Below are positions 37,406 to 45,582 of a DNA stretch of 64,000 nt, in pieces; the stretch's first letter is position 1; the number at the start of each line of letters is the position of its first letter. The stretch spans positions 217,639 through 281,638 of the forward strand of contig NZ_JAHTMR010000003.1 in assembly GCF_019200975.1 (NCBI RefSeq). Reading direction: 5' to 3'. Under the pieces are notes generated by a model that did no database searches, was not told where the DNA came from, and saw nothing but the letters and a program-made list of their open reading frames with translations. This DNA comes from Pseudomonas sp. PD9R (GTDB taxonomy: Bacteria; Pseudomonadota; Gammaproteobacteria; Pseudomonadales; Pseudomonadaceae). The translations under genes were made by a program, and so were the position numbers.

Positions 37406-37672
37406 TTAGTGTGGCATCGACCACGATTGAAGCTTGTAACCTTCCTGGCTCAGCTCTGCTCGTGCCTGTTCGAGCAGGCGTTCAAGTTGTGCTGGATCGG
37501 TGTAGGCACTGCTTGGGATGAGCGTGCGGCCTATACTGTTTTTGGTGCGATCGATAACGGTCAGGCTGAGTTCGCCATTGCCGTCCTGTGGCGCCCAGGC
37601 CACGCATTGAAAGGGCTGGAATGCGCGGTCAGCAATCAAAAGAGCTTCGTTGATACGGAGCGGGGCGTTCAT
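37406..37672 (-). CDS. Conserved hypothetical protein
   Basis: 88 residues from ATG 37672 (a frame to 37696 is possible). Hydrophilic alpha/beta pattern: INEALLIADRAFQPFQCVAW, LSLTVIDRTKNSIGRTLIPS, then a C-terminal helix LERLLEQARAELSQEGYKL. No signal peptide or family recognised. Faces away from the sigma-54 activator gene (38015). Confidence 0.65.
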   Translation of the reverse strand: MNAPLRINEALLIADRAFQPFQCVAWAPQDGNGELSLTVIDRTKNSIGRTLIPSSAYTDPAQLERLLEQARAELSQEGYKLQSWSMPH

Positions 37673-38014
37673 AGGATGTTCTCTCTGTATGCCCAATCAA
37701 GTGACGTGCCGACGGTTGGGCTTACCGTTCGGCAGTTACTTGTACTGATGCCCGCAACCGGGGTTCGGGTCACACACAATCAAAAGAAATTTCAACTTTC
37801 TTTCATATACTCAATGGGAAGACTGAATCTGAAAGCTGAATGAAAGGTTTGGACTCGTTAGGTAACTGACAAAGTAGCTTCTTATAACTACTTAGGCGGT
37901 AGCCCTATAGTCAAACGGTACAAGCCGCTGTCAAATTCTTGCTAATGTTACAGCCAGGTCCGCCAAATGACTGTTTTTAATAAAATTTCTTAAATTTGGC
38001 GTCAAGGAATGGTC
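37673..38014. other. Non-coding region upstream of the enhancer-binding protein
   Basis: About 340 AT-rich bases between divergent genes. It should carry both promoters, but I see no motif I can name. An upstream open frame in this stretch (37328-37843, plus) overlaps the opposite gene and is rejected. Confidence 0.4.
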
Positions 38015-39340
38015 ATGAGCGATGCACCTGCCTTACGACGTTTATTAGTGGTGGATCCCTGCGACGACTGCCATCGCCTGCTACCGGGATTACGCTCCGT
38101 GGGTTGGGACGTTGACAGCTGTACGCTGGAAAACGCCGCCGATCGAACCTGTGACGTAGGTTTGTTACGGTTGCAGCCCTATCATCTGGAACATCCGGAT
38201 GCCGTCAAAGAGGTGATCAGCCACAGCGGTACCGAGTGGATCGCCGTGCTTAACCAGGAAGTTCTGCGACTACAGAATGTCGGGGACTTTGTCTGCGAGT
38301 GGTTTTTCGATTTTCATACCTTGCCGTTCGACGTCGCCAGGGTCCAGGTCACACTGGGTCGCGCCTTTGGCATGGCGCGCCTGCGCGGACAGGGCACGGT
38401 TCATATCGATCAGCCTGAACACGAACTGCTGGGCGACAGCAAGCCCATACGCGAATTACGCAAACTATTGAGCAAACTGGCGCCCACAGAGTCGCCCGTG
38501 TTGATTCGCGGTGAAAGCGGGACAGGTAAAGAACTGGTCGCGCGCACGCTGCATCGGCAATCCTTGCGGCACAGCAAACCCTTTGTCGCGATAAATTGTG
38601 GCGCGATTCCCGAGCACCTGATCCAGTCCGAACTGTTTGGCCACGAGAAGGGTGCCTTTACTGGCGCCCATCAACGCAAGGTCGGGCGGATTGAGGCGGC
38701 AAATGGCGGAACGCTGTTTCTCGATGAGATCGGTGACCTGCCGCTGGAACTGCAGGCGAACCTGTTGCGCTTTCTCCAGGAAAAGCACATTGAGCGGGTG
38801 GGTGGCAGTCAGCCGATTCCCGTGGATGTGCGGGTGTTGGCGGCGACCCATGTTGATCTTGAAGCCGCGATCGAGAAGAAACGCTTTCGCGAAGATCTGT
38901 ACTATCGCTTGAACGTGTTACAGGTCGCGACCGCGCCCCTGCGTGAACGTAATGGCGATCTGTCGATGCTGGCCAACCACTTCTCCCATTTTTACAGCCA
39001 CGAAACCGGCCGCCGTCCGCGCACCTTCAGCGAAGACGCCTTGATTGCCATGGGCAAGCATGACTGGCCGGGCAATGTTCGCGAGCTAGCCAACCGGGTG
39101 CGTCGCGGGTTGGTTCTGGCTGAAGGCCGGCAGATTGAAGCGCGAGATCTGGGGCTGATCAGCCATCAGTCCGTTACCGCGCCGATGGGCACGTTGGAAG
39201 ACTACAAGCACCGTGCAGAGCGCCAGGCCTTGTGCGATGTACTTAACCGGCACAGCGACAATTTGAGCATCGCCGCCAAGGTGTTGGGGATATCCAGGCC
39301 CACCTTCTACCGGTTGTTGCACAAGCATCAGATCCGCTGA
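38015..39340 (+). CDS. Sigma-54-dependent enhancer-binding protein, likely fap activator
   Basis: 441 residues from ATG 38015 (AAGGA six bases upstream). N-terminal receiver-like domain (about 1-125, VpsR/FleQ-like; it starts LRRLLVVDPCDDCHRLL and lacks a clear phospho-acceptor context). Central AAA+ domain: Walker A GESGTGKE (about 168-175), the sigma-54 contact loop GAFTGA intact, Walker B GGTLFLDEIGDLP, then Fis-type helix-turn-helix NLSIAAKVLGISRPTFYRLL at the end. GAFTGA means it can remodel sigma-54 holoenzyme. Convergent with fapF, and a sigma-54 promoter stands upstream of fapA, so it is the likely activator of the fap operon; inference. Confidence 0.88.
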   Translation: MSDAPALRRLLVVDPCDDCHRLLPGLRSVGWDVDSCTLENAADRTCDVGLLRLQPYHLEHPDAVKEVISHSGTEWIAVLNQEVLRLQNVGDFVCEWFFDFHTLPFDVARVQVTLGRAFGMARLRGQGTVHIDQPEHELLGDSKPIRELRKLLSKLAPTESPVLIRGESGTGKELVARTLHRQSLRHSKPFVAINCGAIPEHLIQSELFGHEKGAFTGAHQRKVGRIEAANGGTLFLDEIGDLPLELQANLLRFLQEKHIERVGGSQPIPVDVRVLAATHVDLEAAIEKKRFREDLYYRLNVLQVATAPLRERNGDLSMLANHFSHFYSHETGRRPRTFSEDALIAMGKHDWPGNVRELANRVRRGLVLAEGRQIEARDLGLISHQSVTAPMGTLEDYKHRAERQALCDVLNRHSDNLSIAAKVLGISRPTFYRLLHKHQIR

Positions 39341-39347
39341 AAGCACG

Positions 39348-39413
39348 ATCAAAAGATCGCAGCCTGCGGCAGCTCCTACAGGTAGGAGCTGCCGCAGGCT
39401 GCGATCTTTTGAT
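39348..39413. repeat. REP pair with 2-base spacer
   Basis: Perfect 32-base arms (39348-39379 and 39382-39413) separated only by AG. The longest, most exact palindrome in the window; lies between convergent bEBP and fapF genes. Confidence 0.92.
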
Positions 39414-39416
39414 GTT

Positions 39417-39438
39417 AAAAAGCCCCGGAAACGGGGCT
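39417..39438 (-). terminator. fap operon terminator
   Basis: Minus strand: AGCCCCG, loop TTTC, CGGGGCT followed by T5. Classic intrinsic terminator just after fapF (stop at 39456). Confidence 0.88.
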
Positions 39439-39455
39439 TTGTCCTGGACGTTCAA

Positions 39456-40736
39456 TTAGAAGTAGTACGGGAATTTCAGGCTGAAGGAAAAGTCTGGCGC
39501 GTCTTCGGTCAGGCCGATAGCGAGGTTGGGAACGATCGTCAGGTTGTCCGAGGCGGCCAGGGTCATGCCGATGTTGAAGTTGGCCGCGTTGTAATCGCTG
39601 TTGGAAATCGACTGCCAATCGCCACCGTCCGGTTTGATCTTGCTCTTGCGGGCGAACTGATCGGTGAACGAGAACGACATACTCATCTTCTCGTTCAAGG
39701 CGAATGCAATGCCGGCACCGACTTGCCAAGAGTCGCCAAGTTTCACATCCCCCTTCACCTTGGAGCCAACCTGTGGGCTGATGTCGCTGAAAGAGTCTTG
39801 TATGTTGTAGGTGTAGGCGAGGCTGCCGAACAGCACGGCCGGGTCAAAAGTCTTGACCAGCGAGAGACCCGGAGTGATCGACCAGACACCGTTGCCGGTA
39901 GGCAAGTCCTCGGGTACCGCGAGGTTATCGTTGTTCGGATCTTCTACCAGCTTGATGCCGTAAGGGTCTTTGCCGGTTGGTGCCTTGACGCGCAGTGTCG
40001 CGACCGCGTCGGGCAGGTTGGCCGACTCATCCAGAAACTTGTAAGCCACGCCAACGTTCACATCGCCGATGGTTGGGTCGCGGGTAACGGTTGCGTCTGA
40101 TGTAACCGGGCCTGCGCCACCCGCGCCACCGGAGGAATACGTTGATTCGCGATAAACCACGGGGACGTTAATGTCGAACTGCCAACGTTGCGCCACGTTG
40201 TAACGGGCGGTCAGATCCAGTGTCCAGTTGTCGGCCTTGATGCGGTCGAGGTTGATGTTGCCGAGAAAAATCGAGTCCAGTGCCAGGAAGCCGTTGAGCG
40301 TCAATGCACGGGTGTCGTAATGCGTGTAGGTCAGGCCGGTTTCGACGCTGAACTTGCCGCCGCCGAAGAAACCGCTGGCTTCGTCATACAAGTTGGAAAC
40401 GCTTTGCGCGGGCTCCGAATCATCCTTGAGCGATTGGCCGTATGAACTGCCTGTAGTTCCCGGTGCACCGGTGGCCACCGTCTGGCCACCCTTGGGCGTT
40501 TCCGCTGGGGATTTGGTCAGGCGTTTGGGAACGGGTGTAGCAGGTGCTTCTTCGACTTGGCGAACGCGTTGCTCCAGTACCATCAACGCGTTCTGCTGAG
40601 CTTCGTAACGCTGTTTCAACTCCATGAGTTCTTGTTTTAGTGCTTCGACCTGGGGGTCCGTTGCTGCGTAGAGCAATGTGGCCGGGGCCAGGCTAGTCAG
40701 ACAAACGATAGTTCTTAGCGTTAAAGATCGGTGCAT
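39456..40736 (-). CDS. fapF: FapF, amyloid export pore
   Basis: 426 residues, last gene of fap. Signal peptide (about 1-25, cut after LLYA). Then an N-terminal coiled coil ([20 protein letters not shown], about 28-65), a disordered linker to about 110 and an outer-membrane beta barrel ending in FPYYF, the C-terminal aromatic BAM signal. FapF forms trimeric pores that export the fibre subunits, the coiled coil gating the channel (known for Pseudomonas FapF). Gap of 46 bases to fapE. Confidence 0.93.
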   Translation of the reverse strand: MHRSLTLRTIVCLTSLAPATLLYAATDPQVEALKQELMELKQRYEAQQNALMVLEQRVRQVEEAPATPVPKRLTKSPAETPKGGQTVATGAPGTTGSSYGQSLKDDSEPAQSVSNLYDEASGFFGGGKFSVETGLTYTHYDTRALTLNGFLALDSIFLGNINLDRIKADNWTLDLTARYNVAQRWQFDINVPVVYRESTYSSGGAGGAGPVTSDATVTRDPTIGDVNVGVAYKFLDESANLPDAVATLRVKAPTGKDPYGIKLVEDPNNDNLAVPEDLPTGNGVWSITPGLSLVKTFDPAVLFGSLAYTYNIQDSFSDISPQVGSKVKGDVKLGDSWQVGAGIAFALNEKMSMSFSFTDQFARKSKIKPDGGDWQSISNSDYNAANFNIGMTLAASDNLTIVPNLAIGLTEDAPDFSFSLKFPYYF

Positions 40737-40782
40737 GGGTTAGCCGTCCCTTCTGACTACTTCTGATGAGACTGAGCGTAGA

Positions 40783-41535
40783 TCAGAATCCGTTAGTGCG
40801 AAGACCTTTGAGCTGATCCAGGTTTCCGTTCAGCGCCCCGCCTGTTGGCCCGCCGTCACGCAGCACGACATTGAGTGATGTGAGGTTGCTGACCTGGTTC
40901 CCCCCGCCGAGTAACGTCGTGTTTTGCATCAGCCCACCGTCAGCAAGGCGTTGCATGGTACTGCCCTGATTGTTGTTGGCCACGATGTTGAGTTGCACAC
41001 CGTTACCGGTCGACGACAAGCTGAGCGACCCCGCCCCATTGGAGCCAACCAGTGTAGAACCTGAGGCCAGTACCTGACCCTGCTGCTGCACATCTGGTGC
41101 CTGATTGGCTTTTGAGACGTTGATGCCCACGTTGTTGTAGGCAGTGTTATTGTCGCCGGCCGCACGCACGACCTGAGTGACGCCTACGGTGCTGTTGAGG
41201 CCGTTGCCGCCAGTGACGGTGCCGGTGCCGGTGCTGCTGCCTTGCTTGATGGTCGAGCTATTACCTGTTTTGTCGATCAACGACACATAGAACTGTGGCT
41301 TGATGGTCGATTGCTGTATTTGCATCGAGGAAGTGGCCCCGATCACTTCGCCGTTGGCATTTTGCCAGGTGCTGGTCATGACAATACCGAAACTGATGAT
41401 TCGTCCCGGCATGACATAGCGGCCTCGCAGGCTCGACAGCTCCAGATCGTTCAGTTCAATGGGTTTGAAAGTCTGCGCATGGATCGGCAGGCTGGCGGCC
41501 AGACAAGCCACGGCGAGCCAGATTGGGGTCTTCAT
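40783..41535 (-). CDS. fapE: FapE, minor fibre-associated protein
   Basis: 250 residues from ATG 41535 (GGGAG seven bases upstream), signal peptide cut after PIHA. The mature protein is Asn/Gly/Ser-rich with FapE features: FKPIELNDLELSSLRGRYVM near the N terminus, then Gly/Thr-rich stretches and the end NLDQLKGLRTNGF. In Pseudomonas FapE is exported, found in fibres in small amounts and needed for assembly. Encoded between fapD and fapF. Confidence 0.9.
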   Translation of the reverse strand: MKTPIWLAVACLAASLPIHAQTFKPIELNDLELSSLRGRYVMPGRIISFGIVMTSTWQNANGEVIGATSSMQIQQSTIKPQFYVSLIDKTGNSSTIKQGSSTGTGTVTGGNGLNSTVGVTQVVRAAGDNNTAYNNVGINVSKANQAPDVQQQGQVLASGSTLVGSNGAGSLSLSSTGNGVQLNIVANNNQGSTMQRLADGGLMQNTTLLGGGNQVSNLTSLNVVLRDGGPTGGALNGNLDQLKGLRTNGF

Positions 41536-41568
41536 TGCATGCTCCCGGAGCTTCATGCTCCCTTGTTA

Positions 41569-42249
41569 TTAGAAGAAGTCGCTTCGGATAAATCCGAAAT
41601 CCATCAACTCTGCGTCCTGCACCGGGCTGAAGGTGTCGATGCGGTTCTTGGCGGTCAGCGGCATGGGTGGGTCGAGCAGCGCGTTGGTTTTGTCATAGCC
41701 CTGGCCGATGACGGCGAAGATGATGCCGTTCCAGCCTTTGACAAAATCTTCGAGTTTGAAACGTTTATGACCGAGTACCGGATCTCCGATGTAGACCCAG
41801 CCCTTTTGGACTTTCTGCATGACCACAAAGTGTTTGTAGCCGCGGATATCCATGAGCACCACAACCGGAATTCTGATGTCGTTCAACGTTTCCGGCGCGA
41901 CCCGGTAGCCACGCGCCCGCATGCCGATACTTTCCACGTAGCGCTTCATGTCCAGCATCGAGAAGCCCTGGACGCGTACCAGATCCTGATCGGAATGTTC
42001 GAGCATTCCTTCGATAATCTGATGTTCAGTCACGTCCAGCCAATAGGCCTGACGCAAGATGGTCGCCAGCGCAGCTGCGCCGCAACTGAAGTCGGTTTTC
42101 TGTTGCACGAGGTCGGAAAATTTGCGCTCGCGTATGCTCTGGATCGGCTTATATATCACCGCGCCGCCCGGCAGGACGGAAAGCGGCATTTGGGCAGCCT
42201 CGATCACACCGGCCACGCATAGCAAAAATGCCAAGGCGATAATGCGCAT
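41569..42249 (-). CDS. fapD: FapD, C39-type peptidase
   Basis: 226 residues. Signal sequence (1-19). Papain-like C39 peptidase features: QKTDFSCGAAALATIL with Q50 and C56, H140 in GYKHFVVM, D156 in YIGDPVLG. In the Fap system it is a periplasmic protease needed for export or processing of fibre subunits. Preceded by an intrinsic terminator at 42275-42297 that should lower its transcription relative to fapABC. Confidence 0.92.
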   Translation of the reverse strand: MRIIALAFLLCVAGVIEAAQMPLSVLPGGAVIYKPIQSIRERKFSDLVQQKTDFSCGAAALATILRQAYWLDVTEHQIIEGMLEHSDQDLVRVQGFSMLDMKRYVESIGMRARGYRVAPETLNDIRIPVVVLMDIRGYKHFVVMQKVQKGWVYIGDPVLGHKRFKLEDFVKGWNGIIFAVIGQGYDKTNALLDPPMPLTAKNRIDTFSPVQDAELMDFGFIRSDFF

Positions 42250-42274
42250 GGTAGGACGCCTTCTATGTGCGTTG

Positions 42275-42297
42275 AAAAAGGCCCCCGTAAGGGGGCC
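42275..42297 (-). terminator. Internal terminator between fapC and fapD
   Basis: Minus strand: GGCCCCC, loop TTAC, GGGGGCC followed by T5. A full intrinsic terminator located between the fapC stop (42312) and fapD start (42249), so it must be partly read through. Confidence 0.9.
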
Positions 42298-42311
42298 TCC
42301 AGAGACAGCAA

Positions 42312-43637
42312 TCAGAACGACTGGTTGGAAATGGCCAGCGAGTTGCTTTGTTGGTTGCCCACGCCAGCAGCTACGTTGACGCCGAGGTTGCCACTGCCAC
42401 CATTCACCGAACCGCTCAGGGTTGCGGTGTTGGTCACAGGGTTTGCCCAGCCAGTTGGGGTCAGCACTTGATAAGAGTAAGTGTTGCTCAAATCAAATGA
42501 ACTGCTTTCGCTGTAGCTCTTCGTTACGTCTTTCGTGGATGCGGACGATTTTTCGCCAGATTTGTCGTACGAGGAGTCATACGATTTTGTGAAAGACGAA
42601 CTGTGCGACTTATCGTACGAAGAGTCGGTCGAGTTTGTGTTCGATGTGTCGACAGATGCATCGACCGATGCGTCTAGCGAAGCATTGAGCGATCCATTGG
42701 CACTCGAACTGCGGGTGTGGTCGCCATTGCCATTATTGAAGGTAGAACTTCTTGAAGCCGCCGCCGATGCTGCCAACGTGGCGTTCACACTGGCGCTCAA
42801 AGTAGCACTGCTGGAAGCGCTCGAATCCGTACTCGCGGAACCGTTGGCAGCAGAGGTTTTGGAACCGCTGGCGTCAAAGCTATTGGCACCACTCGCAGCC
42901 CAGTTGCTGGAAGCGCTCTTATCAACGCTCAAGTTGGAGTCTTTGTTGAAAGATGCACTCCCGCTTTTGGTTGTGGTGAACGACAGGGTATCCAGGCTGT
43001 AGGTCCGATCAGCGTTGTTATTCACTGTCAGGCCAGGACCGGTTTGTTCGGCAGAGGCGGTGGCTGATGCATTACCCAGCGGCGCACTGGAGTTGGCAAT
43101 CGCCATGGTGTTTTTCTGTTGGTTAAGGTCGCCACCAGCAATGTTGATACCCATGTTGCCGCTAGCGCCACTGCCCGACCCACTCATAGTCGCCGAGTTG
43201 GTGGTGGAGTAGTTGTCGACCCGGTTGTTGTTGCTGTACTGAGTGACTCTGGCGGTAGCACTGGCAGTGCCGAACACGAAGCTATTGTCGATAGCCGCGT
43301 TGTCGGAGGCAGCGTTTGCGATGGCAGCCGCGTTGTCTTGTTGGTTGCCGGAGCCGCCCGCCACGTTGACGCCGACGTTGCCGCTGGCACCTGTACCAGA
43401 GCTACTCATCTCGGCTGAGTTCTGAGTGCCTTGGTTGAGGATGCGGTTGCCGGTACTGCTTTGCTTATCGTTGGCAGTGGCAGTCGCGCTGATAGGGATC
43501 ATTTTTGGAGGAGGCGTTTGATTGCCACCGTTATGGTGGTGGTGATCGTTGTCCCGCCCGTCGTTAGCTTGTACAGCAACAGCCATGACCGCAGCAATTG
43601 CGAAAACCAGAGGCTTTAATGCCATCGAAGGTTTCAT
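42312..43637 (-). CDS. fapC: FapC, major amyloid fibre subunit with very long linker
   Basis: 441 residues with signal peptide (cut after VQA, about 23). Three imperfect amyloid repeats are visible: R1 about 66-108 (GASGNVGVNVAGGSGNQQDN), R2 about 138-182 (GNMGINIAGGDLNQQKN), R3 about 396-440 (GNLGVNVAAGVGNQQSN). The spacer between R1 and R2 is about 30 residues. Between R2 and R3 lies a linker of about 210 residues of low complexity (Ser, Ala, Asp, Asn, Thr), with repeats of Ser-Tyr-Asp-Lys-Ser and Leu-Asp-Ala-Ser-Val type. This is the main fibre protein, exported through FapF. No Cys in the whole protein. Well-known UK4 FapC is about 250 residues. Confidence 0.93.
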   Translation of the reverse strand: MKPSMALKPLVFAIAAVMAVAVQANDGRDNDHHHHNGGNQTPPPKMIPISATATANDKQSSTGNRILNQGTQNSAEMSSSGTGASGNVGVNVAGGSGNQQDNAAAIANAASDNAAIDNSFVFGTASATARVTQYSNNNRVDNYSTTNSATMSGSGSGASGNMGINIAGGDLNQQKNTMAIANSSAPLGNASATASAEQTGPGLTVNNNADRTYSLDTLSFTTTKSGSASFNKDSNLSVDKSASSNWAASGANSFDASGSKTSAANGSASTDSSASSSATLSASVNATLAASAAASRSSTFNNGNGDHTRSSSANGSLNASLDASVDASVDTSNTNSTDSSYDKSHSSSFTKSYDSSYDKSGEKSSASTKDVTKSYSESSSFDLSNTYSYQVLTPTGWANPVTNTATLSGSVNGGSGNLGVNVAAGVGNQQSNSLAISNQSF

Positions 43638-43688
43638 GGTGATTCTCCGTACTTATTTTAGGTTAAGTGTTGTTATTACCTGTTTGGG

Positions 43689-44261
43689 TCAATCCGCGAC
43701 CCGTACGCTCACGGTGTTGGCCATTCGGTTTCCCACCCCGGCGCTCTGATTCAACTGAATTACCCCACGGCTACCGGTGAAAGCCTGGTCACTGGTCGTG
43801 ACCTGGCGATAGCCTGGTGTCGAATCAGTCGGATCGGAGTTGTTGAGCAGCGCCACGTTCTGTTGCATGAGGACGCTGTCATCGATACTTTGCGGCTGCG
43901 CACTGATGCTGATATGCAGTGCGTTGGCTTGCTGGTTGCTGGCACCCGAGCTCTGATTGACACCCAGCACACCGTTGCCATGGCTGAAGGAGTCACCCTG
44001 GATGCTGGACCGGGCGTCGATCGCGGGGTCGACATGGGTGCGTAACCGTTGGCGGATTTGGGTGCTTGCGCTAGCTGAATTGCCGACGGCGATGGCCCGG
44101 GCATTAGCCTGTTGCTGTTGATCGCCGGCAGCCTGGTTGACGCCGAGGTTGCCCGAATACTGCGCGCCCGAATTGTCGATTTCGGCGTTATTGATGACGG
44201 GAGACTGAGCAAAGGTCGATGCACTGCAAAACATGGCAAGGATCAGCAGGGTACGATTCAT
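43689..44261 (-). CDS. fapB: FapB, amyloid nucleator
   Basis: 190 residues, signal peptide MNRTLLILAMFCSASTFA. Repeat pattern like FapC but shorter: YSGNLGVNQAAGDQQQQAN, GVLGVNQSSGASNQQAN, SRGVIQLNQSAGVGNRMAN. FapB is a minor amyloid subunit thought to nucleate FapC fibres. Its ribosome site (GGGAG) overlaps the fapA end, with one base between the two genes, indicating translational coupling. Confidence 0.92.
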   Translation of the reverse strand: MNRTLLILAMFCSASTFAQSPVINNAEIDNSGAQYSGNLGVNQAAGDQQQQANARAIAVGNSASASTQIRQRLRTHVDPAIDARSSIQGDSFSHGNGVLGVNQSSGASNQQANALHISISAQPQSIDDSVLMQQNVALLNNSDPTDSTPGYRQVTTSDQAFTGSRGVIQLNQSAGVGNRMANTVSVRVAD

Positions 44262-44262
44262 C

Positions 44263-44697
44263 TTAACGGTCTCCCGTTATGATTTTCAGAGCACCCAAGC
44301 CTTGCTGGACGCTTGAATTGACCATGTTGGAAATACCGTTGCCACCATTTCCGGAACGGCCGGCGGGGAGGTTGGAAAGCTGATTTTGCGTGCTGATATT
44401 GCCGCCCAGATTGTTGTTTTGACTGACCAGGCGTGAGATGCCTGCACCACTGGCGACGTTGGCAAAGTCACCGTCATTCAACTCGTTCGTTTGATTCAGG
44501 ATTTGTCTGGACGGGTTGGCATTGGCGGTTGTGGGATTAGGATCGGGAATGACTGGCGCTTGTACTGCGTTGCGCGGTTGGACATCACGTTTGATGATTA
44601 TGATGCCGTTGTCAGCCTGAACAGGCAGGCAGACGCTTGAGCCTAGTGCGCATCCGGTCAGCAGAAGGCTATAGATACTTCTATAAAATTTCCCCAC
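44263..44697 (-). CDS. fapA: FapA, fibre assembly chaperone
   Basis: 144 residues from GTG 44697 (AAGGAA eight to nine bases upstream). Hydrophobic signal at the N terminus (FYRSIYSLLLTGCALGSSVC); LTGC could be a lipobox, so a lipoprotein is possible, or the cut may be at PVQA. Mature part Asn/Gly-rich with FapA-type segments (DGDFANVASGAGISRLVSQN). First gene of the operon, just downstream of the sigma-54 promoter. FapA is thought to influence whether FapB or FapC dominates the fibre. Confidence 0.88.
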   Translation of the reverse strand: MGKFYRSIYSLLLTGCALGSSVCLPVQADNGIIIIKRDVQPRNAVQAPVIPDPNPTTANANPSRQILNQTNELNDGDFANVASGAGISRLVSQNNNLGGNISTQNQLSNLPAGRSGNGGNGISNMVNSSVQQGLGALKIITGDR

Positions 44698-44756
44698 GGC
44701 GGCAATTCCTTCTGTAAGTGGAACGCTGGCCCTTATCAGCGTTGCGAAGGAAGAGA

Positions 44757-44771
44757 GCAGGAGGTGTGCCG
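44757..44771 (-). promoter_or_regulatory. Sigma-54 promoter of fapABCDEF
   Basis: Minus strand CGGCACACCTCCTGC matches the -24/-12 consensus TGGCAC-N5-TTGC: the invariant GG and GC dinucleotides have the right spacing. Predicted start about 44745, giving a 48-base leader to the fapA GTG. Confidence 0.75.
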
Positions 44772-44916
44772 TTTTTTGGTTATTTAATAAAATCAGAGGG
44801 TTACAGATTTTGTCCGGGAGCGCGTTATGTCAGCTGTTACAACCATAAGACAAACAGCAGGGCCGCCAACCGTCTAAATGGCTTGCGATGCTCTAGATCG
44901 CGGGTTGTGGGGGAGT

Positions 44917-44967
44917 GTTTCAGCGCCTTAACAAATGAGGGCGTTAAAAGGCGAGGGGTGCTGAAAC
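44917..44967. promoter_or_regulatory. Candidate activator dyad upstream of fapA
   Basis: GTTTCAGC (44917-44924) and GCTGAAAC (44960-44967) are exact complements; inside, CGCCTTAAC pairs with GTTAAAAGGCG. A further GTTTCAGG lies at 44990. Distance to the sigma-54 promoter (150-200 bases) suits an enhancer. Confidence 0.5.
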
Positions 44968-45037
44968 GGGCCGTTTGGGACCGACAGGTTGTTTCAGGAT
45001 TGGACACTTTTCACCCAAAACAGGGGGCGCACTGGGT

Positions 45038-45060
45038 AAAAAACCCCAAAATCAGGGGTT
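45038..45060 (-). terminator. Terminator after the NadR-like gene
   Basis: Minus strand: AACCCC, loop, GGGGTT then TTTT. The gene's TGA stop (45052-45054) falls in the loop. Confidence 0.8.
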
Positions 45061-45582
45061 GGAGGCAAGCAATCCGGTCACCGCCTGAAATGCCTGAATT
45101 CGCCGTTCAGCCCAGTCACCCTGCAGGGTTTGCACAGATTGTGGGTGCTGTTGCAGCCACGCCAGGCACTTGTCGAAGAACACTTGGCGCTCTCTGAGTT
45201 CGGGTTGGCAACGTTGTCCATCATCCGTCCAATCGATATTTTCGGGCGACAACAGCAAATGCAAATCGTAGTGCCGCGCCAGCAACGCTTGCTCGATCCA
45301 GGCCGGGCAATCGCCAAACAATGTCTGGCTCCAAAGCATGTTGCTCAGCAAGTGAGTATCGAGGATCAGCAAGTGCGGGTGCCGGGCACGAGCTTCATCT
45401 TCCCAATCGAGTTGCCCCCGAGCGATTTCCGGGATATCGGCAAGGCAGGTTTCCCGTGGGTTCTGCTCAATGAACCAACGCACATACTCGTCCACCCGAA
45501 CACCGCCGAAATGCTGCTGCAGTTCGGCCGCCAGCCAACTCTTGCCGCTGGATTCAGGGCCTGTGAGTACCAGGACTTTCAT
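45052..45582 (-). CDS. NadR-like nicotinamide riboside kinase
   Basis: 176 residues from ATG 45582. P-loop kinase of the NadR ribosylnicotinamide kinase type: Walker A GPESSGKS near residues 8-15, VRVDEYVRWFIEQNP, LLILDTHLLSN. It lacks the adenylyltransferase and repressor domains of enterobacterial NadR. It overlaps pnuC by 4 bases, so PnuC imports nicotinamide riboside and this kinase traps it as the mononucleotide for NAD salvage; inferred from pairing and family. Confidence 0.85.
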   Translation of the reverse strand: MKVLVLTGPESSGKSWLAAELQQHFGGVRVDEYVRWFIEQNPRETCLADIPEIARGQLDWEDEARARHPHLLILDTHLLSNMLWSQTLFGDCPAWIEQALLARHYDLHLLLSPENIDWTDDGQRCQPELRERQVFFDKCLAWLQQHPQSVQTLQGDWAERRIQAFQAVTGLLASNP

